Program-made: the position numbers and the translations under genes
The notes under the pieces: model-generated
The model's input: only the letters and a program-made list of their open reading frames with translations
The model's database searches: none
What the model was told of the DNA's origin: nothing
In this document: piece after piece, positions 8,495 to 16,578 of the stretch
Layout of the letters: the number at the start of each line of letters is the position of its first letter
How positions within the stretch are numbered: position 1 is the first letter of the stretch
From: Microbacterium sp.
Lineage (GTDB): Bacteria; Actinomycetota; Actinomycetes; Actinomycetales; Microbacteriaceae
Assembly: GCF_031178445.1 (NCBI RefSeq)
Contig: NZ_JAPSIY010000002.1
Span: 124,001-188,000 of the forward strand
Reading direction: 5' to 3'
DNA length: 64,000 nucleotides

Positions 8495-9486
8495 GCACCA
8501 CAGCGACAAGGGTGATCGTCACCGAAGAGCGCTCGAGCGCGCGGCTGATGCGTAAAGGCCGCCGCGAGGTGGAGCCGGTTCGCCCCGGCCAGCGCACCCG
8601 CGCCCGCCGCGAGACCGCCGCAGGCTACGCGTTCCTCACTCCCTGGCTCATTGGCTTCCTCGGCCTCACGCTCGTGCCGATGGCGTACTCGCTGTATCTC
8701 TCCTTCACGAGGTACAACATCTTCCAGCCACCGCGGTTGATCGGGTTCGACAACTACATCAGGCTGTTCACGAAGGATCCGGTCTTTCTGCAGTCCGCCG
8801 AGATCACGCTCGTCTACGTGTTCGTCGGCACCCCGATCACGCTCGCCGCTGCTCTCGGTGTGGCGATGCTGCTGAACTACCGCGACAAGGGTGCGGGCTT
8901 CTTCCGCTCCGCGTTCTATGCGCCGTCGCTGATCGGCGCCTCGGTCTCGGTGGCGATCGTGTGGCGTGCGATGTTCTCCACCGACGGCCCTGTCGACAGC
9001 GGTCTGCAGATCTTCGGCATCAACCTCGGCGGCTGGATCGGCAACCCGCCGATGGTGCTGCCGATGATGATCCTGCTGCACGTGTGGACCTTCGGCTCGA
9101 CGATGGTCATCTTCCTCGCCGGCCTCAAGCAGATCCCCAAGGAGCTCTACGAAGCGGCCGAGATGGACGGCGCCGGAGCCTGGCGCAGATTCCGGGCGGT
9201 GACGCTTCCGATGCTCTCCCCGGTGATGTTCTTCAACCTGCTGCTCGGCCTGATCGGTGCGTTCCAGGTCTTCGCATCCGCGTACATCATCTCCAACGGC
9301 ACCGGCGGTCCGGCTGGTATGACGAACTTCATCACCGTCTACCTCTACAAGCGAGGCTTCTCCGACGGGCAGATGGGCTACGCCGCGGCCATGGCCTGGG
9401 TGCTGCTGATCGTCGTGGCGCTGCTGGCATTCATCCTCTTCCGCACGCAGAAGTCCTGGGTGCACTACGCAGGAGACGACAAATGA
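8491..9486 (+). CDS. Carbohydrate ABC transporter permease (MalF/UgpA-type)
   Basis: 331 residues starting at GTG (VSTTATRV) with GGAAGGA seven bases upstream; a 19-codon longer reading lacks an RBS. After a basic cytoplasmic N-terminus come six transmembrane segments, with AGYAFLTPWLIGFLGLTLVPM as the first. The ABC-2-type EAA loop reads ELYEAAEMDGAGAWRRFRAVTLPML near residue 220, the coupling helix for the ATPase. It forms the import channel with the next gene (ATGA overlap). No binding protein or ATPase is adjacent; such systems commonly share a genome-encoded MsiK-like ATPase. Confidence 0.9.
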   Translation: MSTTATRVIVTEERSSARLMRKGRREVEPVRPGQRTRARRETAAGYAFLTPWLIGFLGLTLVPMAYSLYLSFTRYNIFQPPRLIGFDNYIRLFTKDPVFLQSAEITLVYVFVGTPITLAAALGVAMLLNYRDKGAGFFRSAFYAPSLIGASVSVAIVWRAMFSTDGPVDSGLQIFGINLGGWIGNPPMVLPMMILLHVWTFGSTMVIFLAGLKQIPKELYEAAEMDGAGAWRRFRAVTLPMLSPVMFFNLLLGLIGAFQVFASAYIISNGTGGPAGMTNFITVYLYKRGFSDGQMGYAAAMAWVLLIVVALLAFILFRTQKSWVHYAGDDK

Positions 9487-10400
9487 CCTCCACTCCCGTA
9501 GACATCGAGCATCAGTCGCCCGTGTCCGCGTCCGCGCCCGCTCCCGCGCGTCGCAGGGTCAAGCGCCGCACCGTCCAGACGACGATCTGGTTCGTGGGGC
9601 TCATCATCCTCACCGCGATCGTGCTGTACCCGCTGCTGTGGCTGTTCCTCTCCACACTCAAGCCCAACAGCGAGTTCGGCTCGAACGCGGGGCTGATCCC
9701 CGTCAATCCCACGGTCGAGAACTACGGCAAGGTGATGGAGGGCATCGCAGGGGTGCCGATGTGGAAGTTCTTCCTGAACTCCTTCATCCTCGCCGCCTCG
9801 GCCGTCGTCGGCACCGTGACATCGTCGGCGCTCGCCGCCTACGCGTTCGCCCGCGTGCAGTTCAAGGGGCTGGGAATCCTCTTCGCGGCGATGATCGGCA
9901 CGTTGCTGCTGCCGTTCCACGTCGTGATCATCCCGCAGTACATCATCTTCAACCAGCTCGGCTGGATCGACACCTTCATCCCGCTGATCCTGCCGAAGTT
10001 CCTCGCCACCGAGGCGTTCTTCGTCTTCCTCATCGTGCAGTTCATCCGCCAGATGCCGCGCGACATGGACGAGGCTGCTCGAATCGACGGCGCGGGCCAC
10101 ATGCGCATCTTCTGGTCGATCATCCTGCCGCTGATCCGGCCGGCACTGATCACCTGCGCGATCTTCGCGTTCATCTGGACCTGGAACGACTTCCTCAGCC
10201 CGCTGCTGTATCTGACCAGTCCCGAGAACTACCCGCTGCCGATCGCGCTGCGGTTGTACAACGACGCGTCTTCCGGAGGCGCAGACTACGGTGCGACCGT
10301 GACCGCCTCGTTCCTGGCGCTGGTGCCCATCCTGCTGTTCTTCATCGTCTTCCAGCGGTTCTTGGTCGACGGCGTCGCCACGCAGGGCCTGAAGGGCTGA
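9483..10400 (+). CDS. Carbohydrate ABC transporter permease (MalG/UgpE-type)
   Basis: 305 residues; the ATG at 9483 overlaps the previous stop by 4 bases. A basic, proline/alanine-rich N-terminus precedes TM1 (TIWFVGLIILTAIVLYPLLW). The EAA coupling loop reads DMDEAARIDGAGHMRIFWSIILPLI near residue 205, and WTWNDFLSPLLYL follows as in MalG homologs. It partners the preceding MalF-type subunit in sugar or oligosaccharide uptake. The substrate is not readable; a uronate- or pectin-derived sugar is suggested by the neighbours. Confidence 0.92.
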   Translation: MTSTPVDIEHQSPVSASAPAPARRRVKRRTVQTTIWFVGLIILTAIVLYPLLWLFLSTLKPNSEFGSNAGLIPVNPTVENYGKVMEGIAGVPMWKFFLNSFILAASAVVGTVTSSALAAYAFARVQFKGLGILFAAMIGTLLLPFHVVIIPQYIIFNQLGWIDTFIPLILPKFLATEAFFVFLIVQFIRQMPRDMDEAARIDGAGHMRIFWSIILPLIRPALITCAIFAFIWTWNDFLSPLLYLTSPENYPLPIALRLYNDASSGGADYGATVTASFLALVPILLFFIVFQRFLVDGVATQGLKG

Positions 10401-10402
10401 CG

Positions 10403-11074
10403 ATGTCCGCGGCTGGTCGGAGGGAGGCGAGGGCGGCGGCGCGCGAGGCGCGCTCCGGCGCCGGGCCGGTCGGCGCCGGGTTCGACCCCGGCCCCCATCC
10501 CGGTGCGACGGCGAAATTCGGTCTGTTCGGCGAGGTGCTCGCGATCGGGCTGCTGATCACGATCGTCTCGCTCGGTGTCGTCACACTGCCGATCGCGGTC
10601 GCCGCCGGCATCCGTCATCTGCGACGCTTCGTCGCCGCCTCGGACTCCCGCGTCGGCCTCTTCTGGGCCGACTTGCGCGCCGGCATCCTGCCCTCACTCC
10701 TCGTCGGCGTGCCGGCCGCGCTGATCGCCGCGGTGCTCACCGTCGACGTGCTGCTCGCTCGTTCCGGGATGCTGCCGGGCGGCGAGATCGTCGGTGTCGT
10801 CGGCTGGGCGGGCCTGGTCGTCCTCTCGGTCGGCGTGCTCATGGCGGCGGGTGCATGGTCGCCTTCCACCGGGTGGCCGGCTGCCGTGCGCTCCGTCCCG
10901 GGACTCCTGCGCGCCGATGCCGTCGGCGCGCTCTACGTCGCCGCTGCCGCCGTCTTCGTCGGTGTGGTGACGTGGGCCCTGGCGCCGCTGTTCATACCGG
11001 CCGTCGGATGCGCTGCACTGGCCGTCGTCGGCGTGCCGGCGCGCCGTCGACGCGGCCAGACCCGCGCGGAATGA
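10403..11074 (+). CDS. YesL/DUF624-like membrane protein
   Basis: 223 residues, starting 3 bases after the permease stop. A basic N-terminal 35 residues is followed by GLFGEVLAIGLLITIVSLGV as the first of four or five transmembrane segments, then VAAGIRHLRRFV and FWADLRAG loops. The LPIA..RHLRR layout resembles YesL/DUF624 proteins, which accompany carbohydrate ABC permeases in Gram-positive bacteria. The role in those systems is unknown. It is co-transcribed with the permeases and precedes a LacI gene. Identification is by pattern only and moderate. Confidence 0.6.
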   Translation: MSAAGRREARAAAREARSGAGPVGAGFDPGPHPGATAKFGLFGEVLAIGLLITIVSLGVVTLPIAVAAGIRHLRRFVAASDSRVGLFWADLRAGILPSLLVGVPAALIAAVLTVDVLLARSGMLPGGEIVGVVGWAGLVVLSVGVLMAAGAWSPSTGWPAAVRSVPGLLRADAVGALYVAAAAVFVGVVTWALAPLFIPAVGCAALAVVGVPARRRRGQTRAE

Positions 11075-11126
11075 GAAAGTGGGACCACCGCAGATTCTGT
11101 GCGGGTGAACGGGGGAGGGAAGCTGC

Positions 11127-12128
11127 ATGGCAGTGGGTGTGAAGGACGTCGCGGCGGCGGCAGGCGTATCCGTCGGCACCGTCTCCAACGTGCTCAATCG
11201 ACCGGATCGCGTCTCGGCGCGCACGGCCCAGCGCGTGCAGAAGGTCATCGACGAGCTCGGATTCGTGCGCAACGACGCGGCGCGTCAGCTGCGTGCCGGT
11301 CGCAGCCGCAGCATCGGGCTCGTCGTTCCCGACATCGGCAACCCCTTCTTCGCCGAGGTCGCGAGGGGCGCAGAGGATCGGGCTGCGGATGCCGGGATGA
11401 CCGTCCTGCTCGGCAACAGCGACGAGAGCGACGCGCGGCAGAACGCGCATCTGGAGCTGTTCCGGGAGCAGCGCGTCAACGGGGTGCTGCTGACGCCGGC
11501 TTCCGATGACCTGACATCCCTGCGGCGCTTCGCATCCGGTGGCATGCCGGTGGTGCTCGTCGACCGCGAGGTCGACGAGCAGTCCTTCCCTTCCGTCTCG
11601 GTGGACGACGTCGAAGGGGGAAGGCTCGCTGTGCAGCACCTGCTGGCGAGCGGCCGCCGCCGGATCGCGTTCGTGAGCGGTCCGCGCAGCGTGCACCAGG
11701 TCGCCGATCGTCTTCGGGGTGCCGAGCTGGCCGTCGCCGAGGCGGCCGGCGCGACGCTCGAGATCGTCGAGCGGTCGTCGCTGACCGTGCTGGAGGGCCG
11801 CGCCGCGGGCGAGCTGCTGGTCGCGCGAGAGGTGCAGGATCGACCCGACGCCGTCTTCGCCGCCAACGATCTGCTGGCGGTGGGTCTGCTCCAGGCGTTC
11901 AGCTTCGGCTCCGGCATCCGCGTGCCGGAGGATATCGCGATGGTGGGCTACGACGACATCGACTTCGCCTCGGCCGCTGTCGTGCCGCTGAGCTCGGTAC
12001 GCCAGCCCGCCCGGTTGCTGGGATGGACGGGCGTCGACCTGCTGCTCAAGGAGCTGGAGGGGGCGGGGTATGACCGCCGCGTACGCTTCCAGCCCGAACT
12101 GGTCGCGCGGGATTCCAGCGGCGGCTGA
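11127..12128 (+). CDS. LacI family transcriptional regulator (second in locus)
   Basis: 333 residues. HTH at 5-26 (VKDVAAAAGVSVGTVSNVLN) and hinge NDAARQLRAGRS are followed by the effector domain with VVPDIGNPFFAEVARGAED and C-terminal VGYDDIDFASAAVVPLSSV. Recognition-helix residues (VGTVSN) differ from those of the first LacI (LSTVSR), which suggests distinct operators; the locus indeed has ACGT-centred and GCGC-centred palindromes. A GGGGGAGGGAAG stretch upstream supplies the Shine-Dalgarno. It probably controls the adjacent importer; the ligand is unknown. Confidence 0.9.
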   Translation: MAVGVKDVAAAAGVSVGTVSNVLNRPDRVSARTAQRVQKVIDELGFVRNDAARQLRAGRSRSIGLVVPDIGNPFFAEVARGAEDRAADAGMTVLLGNSDESDARQNAHLELFREQRVNGVLLTPASDDLTSLRRFASGGMPVVLVDREVDEQSFPSVSVDDVEGGRLAVQHLLASGRRRIAFVSGPRSVHQVADRLRGAELAVAEAAGATLEIVERSSLTVLEGRAAGELLVAREVQDRPDAVFAANDLLAVGLLQAFSFGSGIRVPEDIAMVGYDDIDFASAAVVPLSSVRQPARLLGWTGVDLLLKELEGAGYDRRVRFQPELVARDSSGG

Positions 12129-12179
12129 GGCTGATTCCGACGCGGTTGGCCCGGACAGTATCCTGGTCGCCGTCGAACG

Positions 12180-12914
12180 GTGGCTGCCGCCGGCCCTGTG
12201 GTCCGCTTCCCGCCACCCATGGCGCACGCCGGCCGTGAATGGTTGAATCCGTTCATGGTGATCGAGCGGGTGATCGAGCTCGAGTCCGTTCGGGTGACGA
12301 ACGCACTCCGCGAAGACATCATGCTGGGCAGACGGCTGCCGGGCTCCCGGCTCATCGAGCGCGACATCGCCGCCGAGCTGCGAGTGTCGCGTCTGCCCGT
12401 GCGCGAGGCGATCAAGGCGCTCGTGGGCGAGGGGCTCGTCGTGAAGCATCCCCGCACTTGGGCCGTGGTGCGGGAGTTCACGATCAAGGACATCCGCGAT
12501 TTCGCGGAGTTCCGCGAGGCGATAGAGACGCTCGCGTGGGTGCTGGCGGCCCAGCGGCACGACGACCACGGGGCGGAGGTGATCCGCGCGACCTACGCCC
12601 GTGAGGCGCGCGCGGTCGCCGCAGGTGACATCGCCGCGGCGCAGGCGGCCTCCGCGAAGTTCCACACCACGGCGGTCGGGCTGTCGGGCAACGACGTCCT
12701 GCAGGAGCTCGCCGAGTCGTACGTCACCCGTCTGCGGTGGCTGTTCGGGCAGTTCGAGGACGTCGAGCAGATGGTCGAGGAGCACAGGGTGATCCTGGAC
12801 GCCTTCCTCGCACGCGACGTCGACGCGTTGCGCGAGCTGATCCCTGCCCACCTGGCGGAGGGTCGCGAAGCCGCCGAGCGACGGCTTCTGGCGCGCGCCC
12901 GGGGCGACGGCTGA
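12180..12914 (+). CDS. GntR family regulator with FCD (FadR-type) domain
   Basis: Up to 244 residues. A winged helix (ALREDIMLGRRLPGSRLIERDIAAELRVSRLPVREAIKALVGEGLV) spans roughly residues 42-90 of the longest form, followed by an all-helical FCD domain with the acidic/histidine ligand residues expected for organic-acid effectors. FCD-type GntR proteins often repress uronate, gluconate or galactonate genes, which fits the locus. The start is uncertain: GTG 12180, ATG 12219 and ATG 12255 are all in frame and none has a clear Shine-Dalgarno; homologs usually begin close to the 12255 start. A TATCCT -10 candidate lies at 12159-12164. Confidence 0.82.
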   Translation: MAAAGPVVRFPPPMAHAGREWLNPFMVIERVIELESVRVTNALREDIMLGRRLPGSRLIERDIAAELRVSRLPVREAIKALVGEGLVVKHPRTWAVVREFTIKDIRDFAEFREAIETLAWVLAAQRHDDHGAEVIRATYAREARAVAAGDIAAAQAASAKFHTTAVGLSGNDVLQELAESYVTRLRWLFGQFEDVEQMVEEHRVILDAFLARDVDALRELIPAHLAEGREAAERRLLARARGDG

Positions 12915-12967
12915 TCGGGTCTCGTAGACGTCGGCTGCTGCCGGTACGCTCGATCGTGGAGGTAACG

Positions 12968-13597
12968 GTGGGACGAACAGCGGATGCCATCGCCGAGGGC
13001 GTCGCCATCGCCGCGGCGGCCGCTCGGCTGACCGTGAAGAACCACATCCTGGTCGGCACCATCGCGCAGGGCGGCGTCTTCGATATCGACCGGTACAAGG
13101 AGGATGCGCGGGGCGCGCTGCTGGCGATGGCCCAGGAGTCAGAGGATGCGGCCGAGCATCTGACCCAATTGCGCAAGAAGGCCAAGGGGCGCTATTCCGA
13201 CCCGCACGGCACGCACGACTACCGCGATCGTGACGTGCGCAACCTCCGCCGGCGCGCCAAGCAGTCGCTCGGCGTCGCGCAGCACCTTCGCAAGATGACC
13301 GAGGACGACGAGCTCCTGCGCGAGCTCGTCGAGGATGCCCGCGCCGCGGCGTGGGGCGATGTGCGCGGCAATCTCGATCGGCGCCTGCGTGTCGAGGGGA
13401 TGCGCCCCGACCAGGATCCCGACTACGACCGCATGCGGGAGGCGCGCATGCAGGCGCTGAAGTTGGTCGATCTGCAGGCGCTTTCGTCGGAGCAGCGAGC
13501 CCGCAGGAAGCGGGAGAAGGCGAGCGAGAAGGACGCCGCCAAGGGGGCAGCGAAGGCGGCGCGGTCGGCGCTTCAGAAGGCCAGACGCGCCGACTGA
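12968..13597 (+). CDS. Conserved hypothetical protein, charged, with basic C-terminus
   Basis: 209 residues from a GTG with GGAGG five bases upstream. The N-terminus GRTADAIAEGVAIAAAAARL is alanine-rich and helical; the middle has repeated DRD/RRR and coiled-coil-like heptads. The last 35 residues are strongly basic (RRKREKASEKDAAKGAAK) and could bind nucleic acid. I recall similar actinobacterial proteins carrying the label asparagine synthase, but no glutamine amidotransferase or ATP-pyrophosphatase motif is present, so that name is not supported. It stands alone before tRNA-Arg; function unknown. Confidence 0.6.
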   Translation: MGRTADAIAEGVAIAAAAARLTVKNHILVGTIAQGGVFDIDRYKEDARGALLAMAQESEDAAEHLTQLRKKAKGRYSDPHGTHDYRDRDVRNLRRRAKQSLGVAQHLRKMTEDDELLRELVEDARAAAWGDVRGNLDRRLRVEGMRPDQDPDYDRMREARMQALKLVDLQALSSEQRARRKREKASEKDAAKGAAKAARSALQKARRAD

Positions 13598-13671
13598 ACG
13601 GACCGTCCGGCGGATTTCGCATCTCGGTGAAGCGTGTTGTAGGCTGTTCCATGGCCCGCTGAGCGGGCCGT

Positions 13672-13744
13672 GCGCCCCTAGCTCAATGGATAGAGCATCT
13701 GACTACGGATCAGAAGGTTGGGGGTTCGAGTCCCTCGGGGCGCG
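13672..13744 (+). tRNA. tRNA-Arg (anticodon ACG)
   Basis: A 73-base cloverleaf can be drawn. The 7-bp acceptor GCGCCCC pairs with GGGGCGC, the D-arm contains AGCTCAATGGATAGAGC, the anticodon stem TCTGA/TCAGA holds loop CTACGGA with ACG at positions 34-36, and the T-arm loop is TTCGAGT. The discriminator is G and CCA is not encoded. ACG becomes ICG after adenosine deamination and reads CGU/CGC/CGA. No integrase or duplicated 3' end lies nearby, so there is no sign of use as an attachment site. Confidence 0.96.
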
Positions 13745-13764
13745 CACTGTGTTGAGACAGTATT

Positions 13765-13796
13765 GAAACCCCCGTCGCGGAAGCGGCGGGGGTTTC
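13765..13796. terminator. Bidirectional terminator between tRNA-Arg and the LysR gene
   Basis: A 14-bp stem (GAAACCCCCGTCGC with GCGGCGGGGGTTTC, one G-T wobble) closes a 4-base GGAA loop. It lies 20 bases after the tRNA and 20 bases after the LysR stop on the other strand. The AAA/TTT at the stem base lets it serve both convergent transcripts. Confidence 0.85.
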
Positions 13797-13815
13797 GTCT
13801 TGTCCGATCCGCGGA

Positions 13816-14742
13816 TCAGCCGATGAGGCTCTGAACCGCGGGGTCGCGGTCGGCGAAACGTGCCGCAGTCGCCATGATCGTCCCGCGCATCGCCGCCACC
13901 GCAACGCCGGGCGTGACGTCGGAGCGGTGTGCGAGGCTGACGGTTCGCGTCATCGGTTCGGCGAGCCGCGCCGAACGCAGCCCGGGGCGGTCGGTCAGCA
14001 CCATAGCCGGAACGACGGCGACGCCGAGGCCGCGCTCTGCGAAGCGCAGCACGGTGTCCATCTCCGCCCCCTCCAGCACGGGCGTCGGAGCGAACCCGGC
14101 CTCGCGGAAGGCGGCGTCGGTCGCGGCGCGCAGGTCGTAGCTCTGATCGAGTGCGATGAGCGGCATCTCGGCGAGGCGCTGGAGGTCGATGGCGTCCTGA
14201 GTGATGGGGGGCTGAGCCGAGGACGAGACGACGACGAGCTCTTCTGCCAGCAGGGGAACGCGGGTGAGGGTGACGCTCGGCAGCGGGCGTGCGTCGGTCG
14301 CGGTGATCAGCGCCACGTCGATGGCGCCGACCGCCAGCTGCTCGACGAGGGCGCGTGAGCCTGCCTCGGCGAGGTGCAGTTCTACCCCGGGGTGCGCGTC
14401 GTGGAACGCGCTGAGCGCCTCGGCGACGAGGCTGACGCACAGGGTGGGTGGTGCGCCCAGGCGCACGCGTCCGCGGCGGAGGCCCGCGAGCTCGCCCATC
14501 TCCTCGCGGATCGCCTCGGCCTCGGCCAGCATCCGCTGTGCTCGCGGCAACAGCGCCTCACCGGCGGGCGTGAGCGAGATGTGTCCCCGCGCGCGGTGCA
14601 GCAGCTCGCTGCCCAGCTCGCGCTCGAGCGTCGAGATCTGGCGGCTCAGCGACGGCTGCGCCAGGTGCAGACTCTCGGAGGCGCGAGTGAAGTGCCCGAG
14701 CCGGGCCACTTCGACGAATCCACGCAGCTGTTCCAGGTTCAT
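13816..14742 (-). CDS. LysR family transcriptional regulator
   Basis: 308 residues from MNLEQLRGFVEVARLGHFTR, the canonical LysR start; a seven-codon longer form is possible from 14763. The winged HTH (residues 15-60, ASESLHLAQPSLSRQISTLERELG) is followed by a periplasmic-binding-like effector domain. It is divergent from the FAD flavoprotein gene with about 70 bases between starts, the classical arrangement for LysR control of the divergent target. The AT-rich ATAATGCATTGGAGTAAT stretch between them is the likeliest binding region. Effector unknown. Confidence 0.9.
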   Translation of the reverse strand: MNLEQLRGFVEVARLGHFTRASESLHLAQPSLSRQISTLERELGSELLHRARGHISLTPAGEALLPRAQRMLAEAEAIREEMGELAGLRRGRVRLGAPPTLCVSLVAEALSAFHDAHPGVELHLAEAGSRALVEQLAVGAIDVALITATDARPLPSVTLTRVPLLAEELVVVSSSAQPPITQDAIDLQRLAEMPLIALDQSYDLRAATDAAFREAGFAPTPVLEGAEMDTVLRFAERGLGVAVVPAMVLTDRPGLRSARLAEPMTRTVSLAHRSDVTPGVAVAAMRGTIMATAARFADRDPAVQSLIG

Positions 14743-14800
14743 GCTCCTAGCGTATCGAATCAACGCAGATAATGCATTGGAGTAATCGCCGCGGCCGGCC

Positions 14801-14806
14801 TAACGT
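14801..14806 (+). promoter_or_regulatory. -10 element giving a leaderless transcript of the FAD flavoprotein gene
   Basis: TAACGT lies 7 bases before ATG 14814, so transcription should begin at or next to the start codon. No Shine-Dalgarno is present. This spacing decides 14814 over the in-frame upstream codon at 14772. Confidence 0.55.
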
Positions 14807-14813
14807 CGATCAC

Positions 14814-16544
14814 ATGAGCACACGCGAACGCCAGATCTCCACCACGGTCCTCGTCATCGGCACCGGAGGGTCGGGGTTGCGCGCCGCGATCGAGGTCGCG
14901 GAGAGCGGAGTCGACGTGCTGGCCGTCGGCAAGCGCCCTCGTCACGATGCGCACACCTCGCTCGCCGCAGGTGGCATCAACGCGGCCCTGGGCACCATGG
15001 ACGCCGACGACAGCTGGCAGCAGCACGCCGCAGACACCATCAAGGAGAGCTATCTGCTGGCCGACCCGCACACGGTCGAGGTCGTCACCAAGGGAGCGGA
15101 GCGCGGTATCCGCGATCTCGAGCGATGGGGAATGGACTTCGCCCGAGAGAACGACGGCCGCATCTCGCAACGGTTCTTCGGCGCGCACACCTTCCGTCGC
15201 ACCGCGTTCGCGGGCGACTACACCGGTCTGGAGATCCAGCGCACCCTGGTGCGCCGAGCGGAACAACTCGACGTGCCGATCCTCGACGGCGTCTACATCA
15301 CACGCATCCTCGTGCGCGACAACACCGTCTTCGGTGCCTACGGCTTCGATCAGGCCGACGGCACCCGCTACCTCATCCACGCGGATGCCGTGATCCTCGC
15401 GGCCGGAGGTCACACCCGCATCTGGCGCCGAACCTCTTCGAGACGTGACGAGAACACCGGAGACGCGTTCCGCCTCGCCGTCGACGCCGGCGCCAGGCTG
15501 CGCGACCCCGAACTGGTGCAGTTCCATCCGTCGGGAATCATCGAGCCCGAGAGTGCGGCCGGCACCCTCGTGTCCGAGGCCGCGCGGGGCGAGGGCGGCA
15601 TCCTGCGCAACGGCCTGGGGGAGCGCTTCATGGCGAAGTACGACCCCGATCGCATGGAGCTGTCCACCCGTGATCGCGTGGCGCTCGCGGCATACACCGA
15701 GATCAAGGAGGGTCGCGGAACCGAGAACGGCGGCGTCTGGCTCGACGTGTCGCATCTGCCGCGTGAGACGATCATGACCCGGCTGCCGCGGGTCCACCAG
15801 ACGCTCCTCGAGCTGCAGATGCTCGACATCACCGCAGAACCGATCGAGATCGCGCCGACAGCGCACTACTCGATGGGCGGCGTTTGGGTGCGCCCCGAGG
15901 ATCACAGCACCGACGTGCGCGGCCTGTATGCCGTCGGCGAGGCGTCGAGCGGTCTGCACGGTGCGAATCGCCTCGGCGGGAACTCGCTCATCGAGCTGCT
16001 GGTCTACGGGCGCATCGTCGCGAGAGCGGCCATGGCCCACGCGGCGAGCCTCGACGCGCAGCGCCGATCGGCGGATGCCGTGGCCGGGGCACGCGCCGAG
16101 ATCGACGACCTGCTCGCGGCCGACGGGCATGAGAATGTGCGAGCGCTGCAGCGCGCGATCCGCAACACGATGACAGAGCACGCCGGGGTCGTCCGCGACG
16201 AGCAGGGACTGCGTGCGGGGCTCGCCGAGCTCGACCGCATCGAGCAGCGGATGGCCGATGTCGGCATCCATCCCGACATCGCCGGATTCCACGATCTGGC
16301 CCACGCCTTCGACCTCAAGGCGTCGGCGATCGCCGCCCGCGCCACGCTGGAGGCTGCGCTCGAGCGTCGCGAGAGCCGCGGATGCCACAATCGCAGCGAC
16401 TTCCCCGAGACCGACCCGTCCCTGCAGGTCAACCTCGTGTGGTCGCCTTCGTCCGGCGTCACTCGTGAGCGCATCGCGGCCGTCCCCGAGGAGATCGCCG
16501 ATCTCATGCGCGACGTGGACACGGCGGGGAAGCTGGTCGAGTAG
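14814..16544 (+). CDS. FAD-dependent fumarate reductase/aspartate oxidase-like flavoprotein
   Basis: 576 residues of the SdhA/FrdA/NadB superfamily. The FAD Rossmann motif VLVIGTGGSGLRAAIEV is near residue 12 and HTSLAAGGINAALG near 46. LVQFHPSGI near 235 is the variant of the HPTG substrate loop, and GLYAVGEASSGLHGANRLGGNSLIELLVYGRIVA near 370-405 closes the FAD site. The C-terminal helical domain with the R-E-S-R-G-C-H/R-x-D-F signature is present. No iron-sulfur (SdhB), membrane anchor or nadA/nadC gene is nearby, so it is not part of a canonical complex II or NAD operon. Expression is probably LysR-controlled. Fumarate reductase-like oxidase or L-aspartate oxidase-like are the options; substrate open. 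Confidence 0.75.
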   Translation: MSTRERQISTTVLVIGTGGSGLRAAIEVAESGVDVLAVGKRPRHDAHTSLAAGGINAALGTMDADDSWQQHAADTIKESYLLADPHTVEVVTKGAERGIRDLERWGMDFARENDGRISQRFFGAHTFRRTAFAGDYTGLEIQRTLVRRAEQLDVPILDGVYITRILVRDNTVFGAYGFDQADGTRYLIHADAVILAAGGHTRIWRRTSSRRDENTGDAFRLAVDAGARLRDPELVQFHPSGIIEPESAAGTLVSEAARGEGGILRNGLGERFMAKYDPDRMELSTRDRVALAAYTEIKEGRGTENGGVWLDVSHLPRETIMTRLPRVHQTLLELQMLDITAEPIEIAPTAHYSMGGVWVRPEDHSTDVRGLYAVGEASSGLHGANRLGGNSLIELLVYGRIVARAAMAHAASLDAQRRSADAVAGARAEIDDLLAADGHENVRALQRAIRNTMTEHAGVVRDEQGLRAGLAELDRIEQRMADVGIHPDIAGFHDLAHAFDLKASAIAARATLEAALERRESRGCHNRSDFPETDPSLQVNLVWSPSSGVTRERIAAVPEEIADLMRDVDTAGKLVE

Positions 16545-16578
16545 GGCCGACTCCCCGGCGCGGACGTAGGCTGGAGAC

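Noticed and set aside
13672-13744. tRNA-Arg as an integration site of a genomic island
   Set aside because: No integrase, no repeated tRNA 3' end downstream, and normal composition on both sides.
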